From: Tetragenococcus halophilus subsp. halophilus DSM 20339
GTDB taxonomy: Bacteria; Bacillota; Bacilli; Lactobacillales; Enterococcaceae
DNA length: 64,000 nucleotides
Reading direction: 5' to 3'
Assembly (NCBI RefSeq): GCF_003841405.1
Contig: NZ_PXYA01000001.1
Location: 248,001-312,000, forward strand
This document shows, in pieces, positions 1 through 8,047 of the stretch. The position numbers and the translations under genes were made by a program. Under the pieces are notes generated by a model, which saw only the letters and a list, made by a program, of their open reading frames with translations, had not been told where the DNA came from and did not search any database. Within the stretch, counting starts at the first letter, position 1. The number at the start of each line of letters is the position of its first letter.

Positions 1-1
1 T

Positions 2-1609
2 CAAGATATCAAACAAAGAGGTCTTAATGCTTTACAAATGGCAGAATCTTTACGAGATTACTTACTGCGAAAAATGAGTATTTCTGTTGCAGATAATAAA
101 TTAAACGATTTATTTATTTGGAATCCTTTGCCGGTTGAAAGTAAACAAATACGTCAATTTAGTATTTCTACTAAAGCAGCTGATTTTTCTCTTTTCGATC
201 AAAATGGAGATCCGGTACAATTTGATATCATTAGTCAGGAAAGGGAAAATGCCGCTGTTTTGCGTCGTAATCCTGAAGAAATGGCAAATGATTTCTATTA
301 TCTAAGCGAAATTGCTTTTTTTGTAACTGTTCCCGCGACAGATTTTTACCAATTTCATATTGAAGAAGGAAAAACGACAGCATCTCAATTGTCCAGCGCT
401 GATAATACTATTGAAAATGAATATTATATTTTAAGTTTTAATGGTCATGGTTTGGATTTATATGACAAGAGTAATAAGAAAAATTATGCTGATTTTCTAG
501 CTTTTGAAGATGGTGGAGATGAGGGGGATAATTATGATTATTCACCAGCTTTTGCGGATTGGATACTTGCATTAGACTTTAGTCAGGCAGAAACAAAAGC
601 GAAACAAGGTAATTTTGTGAGTACTTTAGCATTGAATGGAGAATGGCTGCTTCCTTATGATTTAACGGCTAGAAAAGAACACAGCTTAAATGGTGAAGTT
701 GCTTATGAATTATCTTTGACACTAAACAAAGAAGAAAAAGCAATTGATATCTCTTTACAAATAGACAATCAAATCTTAGATCATCGACTACGTTTAGTGT
801 TTAATACAGATGTTCAAGCTGATTATTCCTATGCAGATACTCCTTTTGGCGTTATCAAACGTCCGGTCGAAGATCCTCATTTAAAAGATTGGCAAGCGAT
901 TGGCTATAAGGAAGAACCAAGCAGTATGCGTCCTATGATCCACTTTGCCAATACGCATAATGATGAATCAAGCTGGTCATTTATCAGCAAAGGGGCAAAA
1001 GATTTCCAATTAATTGGTGAAGATTACAAACAGTTAGCAGTGACGGTTTTAAGAGGGGTAGGTTATTTAGGTAGACCCGATCTATTTAGACGTCCCGGAG
1101 ATGCTTCGGGCTTACAAACGACGGTTGTTCCAACACCAGACAGTCAACTACAAGGAGAGTTTTCTTTTAAAGGCCGTTTAGTTATTGAGGAAAACTATGA
1201 CGCAACTGCACTGGAAAATCATTATGTACATTTAACACAAGAAGGACTTTACTATCAAAGACAAAATTTAAATCAGTTCACTACACCTATAGAATATTTT
1301 GCGATTAATCAAAGTAAACATTCGATTGCACATGATCGCTTATTTGAACTTGAAAACTTGCAAGTCGTTTTTAGTAGTATGCAGATAACTAAAGATCAAA
1401 CAGGTTATGAACTACGTTTATATAATCTGACAGATCAAGAAGTTTTAGTCCCTGGCAATATTATTTGCCAAAAGACAAGTAGTATTTCTCAGTTGAATCT
1501 AAGAGGGCAACAATTACAACAGTTGGCGATGCAAGTCGATCATTACCATATGGAAGCTTTTGGACCAGGCGAAATACGGACTTACGGTATTTATCCGCAA
1601 AATGATTAG
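2..1609 (+). CDS. Alpha-mannosidase, GH38 family, C-terminal part (5' end outside window)
   Basis: The reading frame is open from base 2, through residues reading QDIKQRGLNALQ, before the first ATG at 38, so the gene begins upstream of the window and only about the last 535 residues are present. The text resembles the C-terminal beta-sandwich half of GH38 alpha-mannosidases, for example IWNPLPVESKQI, the stretch RLVFNTDVQADYSYADTPFG and VLRGVGYLGRPDL. The catalytic N-terminal domain is not visible. GH38 enzymes release mannose from alpha-mannosides or mannosyl-glycerate-type substrates. No signal peptide can be judged. The next gene, a GH125 alpha-1,6-mannosidase, begins 14 bp downstream, and a mannose-family PTS follows, which supports a role in cytoplasmic breakdown of mannose-containing glycans. 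The exact substrate is inferred only from context. Confidence 0.85.
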   Translation, partial: QDIKQRGLNALQMAESLRDYLLRKMSISVADNKLNDLFIWNPLPVESKQIRQFSISTKAADFSLFDQNGDPVQFDIISQERENAAVLRRNPEEMANDFYYLSEIAFFVTVPATDFYQFHIEEGKTTASQLSSADNTIENEYYILSFNGHGLDLYDKSNKKNYADFLAFEDGGDEGDNYDYSPAFADWILALDFSQAETKAKQGNFVSTLALNGEWLLPYDLTARKEHSLNGEVAYELSLTLNKEEKAIDISLQIDNQILDHRLRLVFNTDVQADYSYADTPFGVIKRPVEDPHLKDWQAIGYKEEPSSMRPMIHFANTHNDESSWSFISKGAKDFQLIGEDYKQLAVTVLRGVGYLGRPDLFRRPGDASGLQTTVVPTPDSQLQGEFSFKGRLVIEENYDATALENHYVHLTQEGLYYQRQNLNQFTTPIEYFAINQSKHSIAHDRLFELENLQVVFSSMQITKDQTGYELRLYNLTDQEVLVPGNIICQKTSSISQLNLRGQQLQQLAMQVDHYHMEAFGPGEIRTYGIYPQND

Positions 1610-1623
1610 AAGAGAGGGATGAA

Positions 1624-2916
1624 ATGATTGATCAAAAACATTTGATTGATAAAATAACTAATTACGCTGACACAGTAAATTTATATTCAGAAAAAGCGAC
1701 AAAGTTATTTCGCCATGCGTTGATTGATACAATCAGTAATACTGTTTCAGTGCAAGATGATGGAAATATTTTTGTGGCAACTGGCGATATCCCGGCGATG
1801 TGGTTGCGTGATTCAACTTTTCAAGTATTGCCTTATCTTCAGTTAACAAATAAAATACCCGAGATCAAGGCGTTATTGCATGGTGTGATTAAGCAACAAC
1901 TTAGCTTTATCCAACATGATCCCTATGCTAACGCATTTAATAAAAGTGCAAATGGTGCGCACTATAGCCAAGACCAATCAAACATCCCCATTTCTGATTG
2001 GGTCTGGGAACGTAAATTTGAAATTGATTCTTTATGTGCACCTTTATACCTGTCTTTTCTCTTATATGAAAAGACAGGATATAAAGAGCATTTAACAGAG
2101 GAATTTTGGAAAACTGTAGATCAAATTTTAGATGTTTTTATTACTGAACAACATCATGAAGAATCAGATTATTATTTTAAAAGAACCGATTGTCCCCCTT
2201 CAGACACTTTAAAAAATGATGGACGAGCTTCTCCGGTTCAATATACAGGTATGGTCTGGAGCGGATTTCGCCCGAGTGATGACGCCTGTGTTTATGGCTA
2301 TTTTATTCCTGGAAACCTATTTATTGTTTCAGTTTTACAAAAATTACTAACAATTATACCAGAAAGTTTCACTGCAGTGCAGGAAAAGATGACTACTTTA
2401 CTTACTGAAATCAAAAAGGGGATACAGGAGTTTGGTCAAATGACAGTAGCAGGTGAAACTGTCTATGCTTATGAAGTAGACGGTTTTGGCAATCAATTAT
2501 TTATGGATGATGCCAATGTTCCAAGTTTGCTATCTCTACCATTTTTACGTTTTTGTGCTGTAGATGATCCGTTGTATTTATCTACTCGACATCAAGTATT
2601 AAGTAGAAATAATCCCTTTTATTATGCAGGAAAATATTTGGCAGGTGTTGGTAGCCCTCATACGCCAGAAGATCACGTATGGCCCATAGCACTTGCTATG
2701 GAAGGATTAACGACACAAAATATTGAAAAAATAAAAGCTAAAATTGATTTGATTTGTGCAACAGACGCTAATACAAATCAGTGTCATGAAGGCGTATTTG
2801 TAGGTGACCCTAATCAGTATACAAGAGAATGGTTTTCTTGGTCGAACATGACCTTTTGTCAGTTGGTATTTCATTACTTGTCATTTTGTCGTGAAGAAGA
2901 TGAGGGAAATTTATGA
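1624..2916 (+). CDS. Exo-alpha-1,6-mannosidase, GH125 family (DUF1237)
   Basis: A 430-residue protein of the length usual for GH125 metal-independent exo-alpha-1,6-mannosidases. Typical motifs are GDIPAMWLRDSTFQ near residue 57, SDWVWERKFEIDSLCAPLYLS near residue 120 and the C-terminal GSPHTPEDHVWPIALAMEG, all characteristic of the (alpha/alpha)6 barrel of the family. No signal peptide is visible, so it acts in the cytoplasm. The ATG at 1624 has an AGAGAGGG ribosome binding site a few bases upstream and lies 14 bp after the GH38 gene, so the two are co-transcribed. GH125 enzymes trim alpha-1,6-linked mannose; together with GH38 this would take apart N-glycan-type oligomannosides. The family call is secure; the natural substrate is inference. 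Confidence 0.92.
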   Translation: MIDQKHLIDKITNYADTVNLYSEKATKLFRHALIDTISNTVSVQDDGNIFVATGDIPAMWLRDSTFQVLPYLQLTNKIPEIKALLHGVIKQQLSFIQHDPYANAFNKSANGAHYSQDQSNIPISDWVWERKFEIDSLCAPLYLSFLLYEKTGYKEHLTEEFWKTVDQILDVFITEQHHEESDYYFKRTDCPPSDTLKNDGRASPVQYTGMVWSGFRPSDDACVYGYFIPGNLFIVSVLQKLLTIIPESFTAVQEKMTTLLTEIKKGIQEFGQMTVAGETVYAYEVDGFGNQLFMDDANVPSLLSLPFLRFCAVDDPLYLSTRHQVLSRNNPFYYAGKYLAGVGSPHTPEDHVWPIALAMEGLTTQNIEKIKAKIDLICATDANTNQCHEGVFVGDPNQYTREWFSWSNMTFCQLVFHYLSFCREEDEGNL

Positions 2917-2985
2917 AGAAAAACTGATGGAAAAAGAGTAAAGAAAAGTCTGAAGAAATGTCGAACGTTATACTCAATTCGCATT

Positions 2986-3222
2986 ATTGGAGGTAACTTC
3001 TCTGATGTGCCACCAATATTTCATGGATTGGAGGCAACTCATGCGATGTGCCTCCAATAATTTATGGATTGGAGGCAACTCTTGTGATGTGCCTCCAATA
3101 ATTTATGGATTGGAGGCAACTCTTGTGATGTGCCTCCAATAATTTATGGATTGGAGGCAACTCTTGTGATGTACCACCAATATTATATGGATTGGTGGTA
3201 ACTCACGCGATGTACCACCAAT
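2986..3222. repeat. Six-unit tandem hairpin array, period exactly 41 bp
   Basis: Six 32-bp inverted-repeat units start at 2986, 3027, 3068, 3109, 3150 and 3191, each exactly 41 bp apart and separated by a conserved 9-bp linker (AATTTATGG in the middle units). The standard unit is ATTGGAGGCA, a 12-nt loop, then TGCCTCCAAT. Units 2, 3 and 4 have perfectly paired arms. In unit 6 both arms are changed together to ATTGGTGGTA and TACCACCAAT, so pairing is kept. Units 1 and 5 carry mixed arms and pair less well. The array fills most of the 359-bp gap between the GH125 gene and the M20 gene. No gene is recognised in it; apparent reading frames are by-products of the repeat. Function is unknown. Confidence 0.93.
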
Positions 3223-3275
3223 ATTATTAAGATTATAAAGTTTGCTTAATACTAATACTTTAGGAAGTGAATAAG

Positions 3276-4427
3276 ATGGACAGAGAAAAACAAATTGAAA
3301 TCTTAGCAAATTTGATTGCTATAGATTCGGTGGATGATAATGAGGCGAAAGTTGCTGACTATATCGCTTCTTTATTTGAACCTTATAAGGATCGTGAAAA
3401 TGTAGACATCCAGCGAGTAACTTATGCACCGACTAGAGATAATTTAGTTGTTACGATTGGTACAGGTGAAAAGATTTTAGGATTTTCTGGTCATGAAGAT
3501 GTTGTATCTCAAGGGGATTTGTCAGCTTGGAACAGTTACCCCTTTAAAGCTGAAATAAAAAATAATAAATTATTCGGACGCGGTGTCACAGACATGAAGG
3601 GTGGTTTAGCTGCTTTAGTAATCACCATGCTTGATTTTCTTGCAGAAGATTCAATTCCTGGAAAGATTAGACTGCTTGCGACAGTTGGTGAAGAAACTGG
3701 AGAATATGGAGCAGCGCAGTTAACGAAAGCAGGTTATGTTGATGGTTTGGCTGGTTTAATTATCGCAGAGCCTACCAATGAAATGAAAGAGATGGGGATA
3801 TCCTCTAAAGGTGTTATTGATTACGTCGTAACATCCATAGGTAAGGGAGCTCATAGTTCTAAACCAGAGGATGGCATAAATGCTATTGATCATTTAATTG
3901 ATTTTGCTAATGAAGTAAAACCACTAATGGAAAATTTTGATAAAACTGATCCTATTTTAGGGAAGTTAACCCATGTTCAAAGTGTCTTTCATGGTGGGGA
4001 ACAAATTAATAGCGTCCCTGTAAAAGCGATCATGAAAGGAAATATACGAACGATCCCTGCTTACCCTAATCAATTGGTTTTCTCTGCATTGAACCATTTA
4101 ATTGATAATTTAAATCAGGAACCAGACTATAACTTAAGTATTGAATATATTTTTCCAGAAGAAGCAATGTCTGGTGATAGCAATGCAAGTCTAGTGAGGT
4201 TGATTAAAAATGTACATAAAAATATGTATCCTGATCCAATAAAAGTAGTCGGCCAAACAAGTGCTAGTGATGCTTCAGAATTTTCACATGCCAAAGGTGA
4301 TTTTAGTATAGTGCAAATTGGACCAGGGAATAATAGCGAGCATCAAAGTAATGAGAACATAGACATTGACGTTTTTAGTAAATCTATTGCATTTTATAAG
4401 AGATTTGTAGAGGCTTTTTTTGAATAA
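3276..4427 (+). CDS. M20-family metallohydrolase (ArgE/DapE-like deacylase)
   Basis: A 383-residue M20 amidohydrolase. SGHEDVV supplies the first metal-binding His, GRGVTDMKGG the bridging Asp, GEETGEYG the catalytic Glu pair, and AEPTN and the C-terminal GPGNNSEHQSNE the remaining ligands, so the di-zinc site looks complete. The dimerisation domain between is present. ATG 3276 is preferred over GTG 3267 because AGGAAG at 3262-3267 lies 8 bases before it and would overlap the GTG. Family members deacylate N-acyl amino acids or cleave dipeptides in the cytoplasm; the true substrate cannot be read from sequence. It stands alone between a hairpin array and a terminator-like hairpin. A paralogue lies at 34192-35409. 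Confidence 0.85.
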   Translation: MDREKQIEILANLIAIDSVDDNEAKVADYIASLFEPYKDRENVDIQRVTYAPTRDNLVVTIGTGEKILGFSGHEDVVSQGDLSAWNSYPFKAEIKNNKLFGRGVTDMKGGLAALVITMLDFLAEDSIPGKIRLLATVGEETGEYGAAQLTKAGYVDGLAGLIIAEPTNEMKEMGISSKGVIDYVVTSIGKGAHSSKPEDGINAIDHLIDFANEVKPLMENFDKTDPILGKLTHVQSVFHGGEQINSVPVKAIMKGNIRTIPAYPNQLVFSALNHLIDNLNQEPDYNLSIEYIFPEEAMSGDSNASLVRLIKNVHKNMYPDPIKVVGQTSASDASEFSHAKGDFSIVQIGPGNNSEHQSNENIDIDVFSKSIAFYKRFVEAFFE

Positions 4428-4512
4428 GCCAGCTACAATGGTATTCGGTCTCTAGACTATTCGTTTACTATTCAATAAATAATTTATTATAGAATTAAAC
4501 ATGACTGATACT

Positions 4513-4543
4513 TGTTTAAAAATAAATCAAACTGTTTAAACAG
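4513..4543 (+). promoter_or_regulatory. Putative upstream activating sites for the LevR-type activator
   Basis: TGTTTAAA occurs at 4513-4520 and again at 4533-4540, exactly 20 bp (two helical turns) apart; the second lies in the perfect palindrome CTGTTTAAACAG (4532-4543). The sites are about 55-85 bp upstream of the sigma-54 -24 element, a usual distance for enhancer-binding protein sites. The link to the LevR-type activator at 8048 is inference. Confidence 0.5.
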
Positions 4544-4550
4544 AAGAATT

Positions 4551-4597
4551 AAAGCTTGTAACTCTGAAATAATAGGGTTATAAGCTTTTTATTTTTT
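4551..4597 (+). terminator. Probable intrinsic terminator after the M20 gene
   Basis: AAAGCTTGTAAC (4551-4562) pairs with GTTATAAGCTTT (4577-4588) with one mismatch and is followed by a T-rich run up to the -24 element. It would end transcription from the M20 gene and lies between the putative activator sites and the sigma-54 promoter. Confidence 0.5.
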
Positions 4598-4612
4598 GGC
4601 ATACTTATTGCT
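4597..4612 (+). promoter_or_regulatory. Sigma-54 (-24/-12) promoter of the mannose-family PTS operon
   Basis: TGGCATACTTATTGCT matches the sigma-54 consensus TGGCAC-N5-TTGCW at every position except the sixth. GG (about -24) and GC (about -12) are 12 bp apart as required. Transcription would start near 4623, giving a leader of about 13 nt that still contains the GAGG ribosome binding site for the ATG at 4636. A LevR-type sigma-54 activator is encoded at the end of the same locus. Confidence 0.85.
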
Positions 4613-4635
4613 AATATAAGGGTGAGGTGATGTTA

Positions 4636-5055
4636 ATGAAAAAAAGATATTTAGTGGCGACACATGGAAAGCTAGCTGATGGATTTCAAAGCTCTTTGAA
4701 TATTTTAGCAGATAAAGGAAAGAGTATTGAAGTCATTAATGCTTATGTAACTGATGAGGATTACACTCCTAAAATTACTGAATTTGTGCAAGGAATTCAA
4801 CAAGATGAGCAAGCAATTATTTTTACAGATTTATTCGGTGGAAGTGTAAACCAAAAGGTAGTAGCGGAGGTACTTACACAGAAAAAAGAAAATATTTTTA
4901 TTATTTCAAATACTAACTTAGCTGTTTTATTGACACTGATTGTAGGAAGTGAGGAAGAAAAAATAAACGCTGAACTTATACAAGAAGCTATAGAAGAAAG
5001 TCAAGTAAAGTTAGTTCCTACAAGCCAAACAGTAGAAAAAGACACATTTTTTTAG
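4636..5055 (+). CDS. PTS system, mannose-family EIIA component
   Basis: A 139-residue cytoplasmic EIIA of the mannose/fructose/sorbose class. It opens with YLVATHGKLADGFQSSL, where the His of ATHG is the phosphorylation site that takes phosphate from HPr, and contains TDLFGGSVNQ, the conserved loop next to the active site. ATG 4636 is chosen over the GTG 4627 and ATG 4630 codons because the GAGG of the ribosome binding site at 4624-4627 sits 8 bases before it. First gene of the operon IIA-IIB-IIC-IID-HAD, driven by the sigma-54 promoter just upstream. The sugar is not fixed by sequence; the neighbouring mannosidases make mannose or a mannoside a reasonable guess. Confidence 0.93.
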   Translation: MKKRYLVATHGKLADGFQSSLNILADKGKSIEVINAYVTDEDYTPKITEFVQGIQQDEQAIIFTDLFGGSVNQKVVAEVLTQKKENIFIISNTNLAVLLTLIVGSEEEKINAELIQEAIEESQVKLVPTSQTVEKDTFF

Positions 5056-5067
5056 GAGGAAAAGCTA

Positions 5068-5565
5068 ATGATAACACAAGTAAGAGTAGATGACCGATTG
5101 ATTCACGGACAAGTAGCAATGGTTTGGACAAAAGAGTTAAACGCGCCATTACTAGTGGTTGCTAATGATGAAGCTGCGAAAAATGAGGTTACACAAATGA
5201 CGTTAAAAATGGCGGTGCCTAATGGTATAAAGCTATTGATTCGTTCAGTGGATGAAGCAATAGATGTTTTCAACGACCCTCGAGGTAAAGATCGTCGAAT
5301 TTTTGTCATCGTCAATAGCGTCAGTGATGCCACTAAAATCGCTCAAAATGTTGAATCTATTGAATCGGTAAATGTAGCCAATACTGGGCGTTTTGATAAG
5401 ACAGATCCAAAATCAAAAACAATGTTATTTCCAAGTGTGCAATTGAATCCAGACGAGCTTGAAGCTGCAAGAGAATTATCTAAAATTGAACAAGTAGATA
5501 GTTATAATCAAGTTTTACCTACAAATTCCAGATACAATTTAAATGATGCTTTAAGTAAGCTATAG
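5068..5565 (+). CDS. PTS system, mannose-family EIIB component
   Basis: A 165-residue EIIB of the mannose/fructose/sorbose class. The N-terminal VRVDDRLIHGQVAMVW carries the phosphorylated His at residue 13. The rest follows the family, including NDEAAKNEVTQMTLKMAVPNG and VNVANTGRF. It accepts phosphate from EIIA and passes it to the sugar carried by IIC/IID. An AGGAGG ribosome binding site precedes the ATG, 12 bp after the IIA stop. It is cytoplasmic, bound to the membrane complex. Confidence 0.94.
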   Translation: MITQVRVDDRLIHGQVAMVWTKELNAPLLVVANDEAAKNEVTQMTLKMAVPNGIKLLIRSVDEAIDVFNDPRGKDRRIFVIVNSVSDATKIAQNVESIESVNVANTGRFDKTDPKSKTMLFPSVQLNPDELEAARELSKIEQVDSYNQVLPTNSRYNLNDALSKL

Positions 5566-5583
5566 AAGGAGGAATTATAAACT

Positions 5584-6399
5584 ATGTTGATAGAGGCAAT
5601 ATTAGCCGCGTTTGTCGTATTTGTCTGTTTTGCCGGAAATTATCTAACAGGCCAAAGTATGTTGGAACGTCCGTTAGTTGTTGGTCTTGTAACGGGTCTT
5701 GTAATGGGAGACATGAGAACTGGCGTTTTAATGGGTGCTTCTTTAGAAGCAATTTTCTTAGGAAATGTAAATATAGGTGGAGTAATTGCGGCTGAACCAG
5801 TAACTGCCACAACACTTGCTACTACATTTGCAATTATTTCAAATATAGAACAAAATGCGGCAATGACCTTAGCTGTTCCTATTGGGATGTTAGCAGCTTT
5901 TGTAGTAATGTTTTTGAAAAATGTTTTTATGAACTTATTTGCGCCTATTTTAGACAAAGCTGCTCGGGAAGCAAACGAAAGAATGATTATTACGCTTCAT
6001 TGGGGTACTTGGGTTATTTATTATTTAATTATCGCTTCAATAGCTTTCATTGGAATTTTAGCAGGAAGTGGACCAGTCAACACATTTGTAGAAAATATTC
6101 CAGAAAGATTGATGAACGGATTAAGTGCTGCAGGAGGTTTATTACCAGCTGTCGGGTTTGCGATGTTAATGAAACTTCTATGGGATAATAAATTAGCCGT
6201 TTTTTATATTTTAGGTTTTGTACTTACTGCCTATTTAGACTTACCGGCTGTTGCCGTTGCGGTTATCGGTGTTGTTATTTGTGTAGTTAGCGCACAACGA
6301 GATTTACAGATGCGAGATATTTCTACCAATGGAAATAATAACAACAACGCCACAGGAACTATGACCAAAGAAGAAGAGGAGGATGACTTTTTCGCATGA
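5584..6399 (+). CDS. PTS system, mannose-family EIIC component
   Basis: A 271-residue polytopic membrane protein typical of EII-Man IIC: LTGQSMLERPLVVGLVTGLV and GDMRTGVLMGASLEAIFLGNVNIGG are the hallmark N-terminal segments. Several hydrophobic segments follow, ending in an Asn-rich, acidic cytoplasmic tail (GNNNNN then EEEEDD). With IID it forms the sugar channel. An AAGGAGG site precedes the ATG, and the stop overlaps the IID start by ATGA. The Asn/Glu-rich tail is somewhat longer than usual. Confidence 0.94.
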   Translation: MLIEAILAAFVVFVCFAGNYLTGQSMLERPLVVGLVTGLVMGDMRTGVLMGASLEAIFLGNVNIGGVIAAEPVTATTLATTFAIISNIEQNAAMTLAVPIGMLAAFVVMFLKNVFMNLFAPILDKAAREANERMIITLHWGTWVIYYLIIASIAFIGILAGSGPVNTFVENIPERLMNGLSAAGGLLPAVGFAMLMKLLWDNKLAVFYILGFVLTAYLDLPAVAVAVIGVVICVVSAQRDLQMRDISTNGNNNNNATGTMTKEEEEDDFFA

Positions 6400-7223
6400 A
6401 ATTACAAGAGAATTTAAGTAAAGAAGAAAGAAAAATGATGCGCTCTGTATTTTGGCGTTCTTGGACAATGAATGCTAGCCGAACAGGAGCAACGCAATAT
6501 CACGCCGTTGGTGTTATTTATACATTACTTCCGGTAATTAATCGTTTTTACAAAACAGAAGAAGAACGAAAAGATGCATTGGTACGCCATACCACTTGGT
6601 TTAATGCAACGATGCATCTAAATAACTTTATTATGGGCTTAGTTTCTTCAATGGAAAAACAAAATAGTGAAGATGAAAATTTCGATGCGAATTCAATTAC
6701 AGCGGTAAAAGCTTCGTTGATGGGCCCTATTTCCGGTATTGGAGATTCTTTCTTCTGGGGAATTTTAAGAGTTGTCGCCGCAGGTATAGGCATTTCTTTA
6801 GCAAGTACTGGGACGCCATTGGGTGCTATTGTCTTTTTACTTTTGTACAATATTCCAGCTTTTCTGATTCATTATTTTGCTTTATATGGTGGCTATTCGG
6901 TTGGAACTAGTTTTATTCAAAAGTTATATGAATCTGGTGGTATGCAAATTTTAACCAAAGCTTCTAGTATGCTTGGTTTAATGATGATGGGCAGTATGAC
7001 AGCTTCAAATGTTAACTTTGAAACGATTCTAGAGGTAAATGTCGCAGGCAGTGAAGAAACAATGCAAATTCAAGAATACTTAGATCAACTTTTTGTAGGT
7101 ATTGTACCTTTAGCTGTTACACTGGGGGCTTTTTGGTTATTGCGTAAAAAGGTAAATGTAAACTGGGTGATGTTAGGCATTATGTGCTTAGGGATACTAC
7201 TAGGCTTGTTAGGAATTGCTTAA
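6396..7223 (+). CDS. PTS system, mannose-family EIID component
   Basis: A 275-residue EIID of the mannose class. Recognisable segments are RSWTMNASRTGATQYHAVGV, the FNATMHLNNFIMGLVSSMEK region, the signature LMGPISGIGDSFFWG, and a C-terminal pair of membrane helices. It starts within the last codons of IIC (ATGA overlap), which indicates translational coupling and equal stoichiometry. It is part of the membrane permease that brings sugar in as a phosphate ester. Confidence 0.94.
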   Translation: MKLQENLSKEERKMMRSVFWRSWTMNASRTGATQYHAVGVIYTLLPVINRFYKTEEERKDALVRHTTWFNATMHLNNFIMGLVSSMEKQNSEDENFDANSITAVKASLMGPISGIGDSFFWGILRVVAAGIGISLASTGTPLGAIVFLLLYNIPAFLIHYFALYGGYSVGTSFIQKLYESGGMQILTKASSMLGLMMMGSMTASNVNFETILEVNVAGSEETMQIQEYLDQLFVGIVPLAVTLGAFWLLRKKVNVNWVMLGIMCLGILLGLLGIA

Positions 7224-7224
7224 T

Positions 7225-7935
7225 ATGACAGTAGCTGTATTTTTTGATGTAGATGATACATTACTGGATAACTATGCCGCATTTAAGGAAACATTGTTTG
7301 CTCTTTCTTCTTTAGAGTCTTTATCAGAAGAACAAATGCAAAAACTTTATAAAAATTTTCGATTTTATAGTGAGCTTATTTATAAGCAATATTATGAAAC
7401 TCGCTTTATCAATAATATAAATGCTCGTTGGCAATGGGTCACAAAAGACTTAAATATGGCAAGTGATCCTTTGTTTTTAGAAGAACTAGATGATTTGTAT
7501 CATAAGAACCAACAGAAACAAAAGCTTTCGAAAGGTTATATTGATCTATTTTCTTTTTTAGAAAAAAATGAGGTTTATTTCGGCGTACTAACAAATGGTT
7601 TAGAAAAAACGCAGACTAATAAAATTAAACAGTTAAATTTATTGAATTATATGACTCCAGAACGAATTTTTATTTCAGAAAGTTTAAATGATGCAAAGCC
7701 TAATTTTAGCTGTTTTGAAAAAGTAGAACAAGCATTACCTAAAATCATTGATTCATGGATCTATGTAGGTGATAGTTTTACAAACGACATCGAACCGTTA
7801 TTAAACAGTCGTTGGCTTCCAGTTTGGTTAAATCGATTTAACGAGAAAGTAATGCAAGATAGGTATATTGAGGTAAAAGAAAAAGAAGAAGCTGTAATGA
7901 CTCTGCGAAAATTAATTCATAGTGAAAATTTTTAA
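7225..7935 (+). CDS. HAD-superfamily hydrolase (YjjG-like)
   Basis: A 236-residue HAD phosphatase. Motif I is FFDVDDTLLDN with the nucleophilic Asp, motif II is LTNG, motif III the Lys of AKPNFSCF, and motif IV GDSFTND; an all-alpha C1 cap lies between motifs I and II. ATG 7225 is chosen because AGGAA at 7211-7215 is suitably spaced; it starts two bases after the IID stop, so it belongs to the PTS operon. HADs in such operons may dephosphorylate sugar phosphates that build up, or damaged metabolites; no substrate can be assigned. Confidence 0.85.
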   Translation: MTVAVFFDVDDTLLDNYAAFKETLFALSSLESLSEEQMQKLYKNFRFYSELIYKQYYETRFINNINARWQWVTKDLNMASDPLFLEELDDLYHKNQQKQKLSKGYIDLFSFLEKNEVYFGVLTNGLEKTQTNKIKQLNLLNYMTPERIFISESLNDAKPNFSCFEKVEQALPKIIDSWIYVGDSFTNDIEPLLNSRWLPVWLNRFNEKVMQDRYIEVKEKEEAVMTLRKLIHSENF

Positions 7936-7946
7936 AATCTATTATT

Positions 7947-7990
7947 GACGTGAACAGTCTTCTTTTGGTGAATGTTCACGTCGATTTTTA
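7947..7990 (+). terminator. Intrinsic terminator of the mannose-family PTS operon
   Basis: GACGTGAACA (7947-7956) and TGTTCACGTC (7973-7982) form a perfect 10-bp stem followed by a T-rich tract. It separates the PTS operon from the regulator gene. Confidence 0.8.
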
Positions 7991-8047
7991 ATTTAGAATG
8001 ATTTTTAAGTTTATTTTAGGTATCTTAATAAGATGGAGGTATAAACT

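Noticed and set aside
2986-3222. CRISPR array
   Set aside because: The units are regularly spaced, but the stretches between them are 9 bp and nearly identical, so there are no variable spacers, and no cas genes are present.
3103-3309. Minus-strand 68-residue reading frame
   Set aside because: It is a product of the tandem repeat: periodic, without a ribosome binding site, and overlapping the start of the M20 gene.
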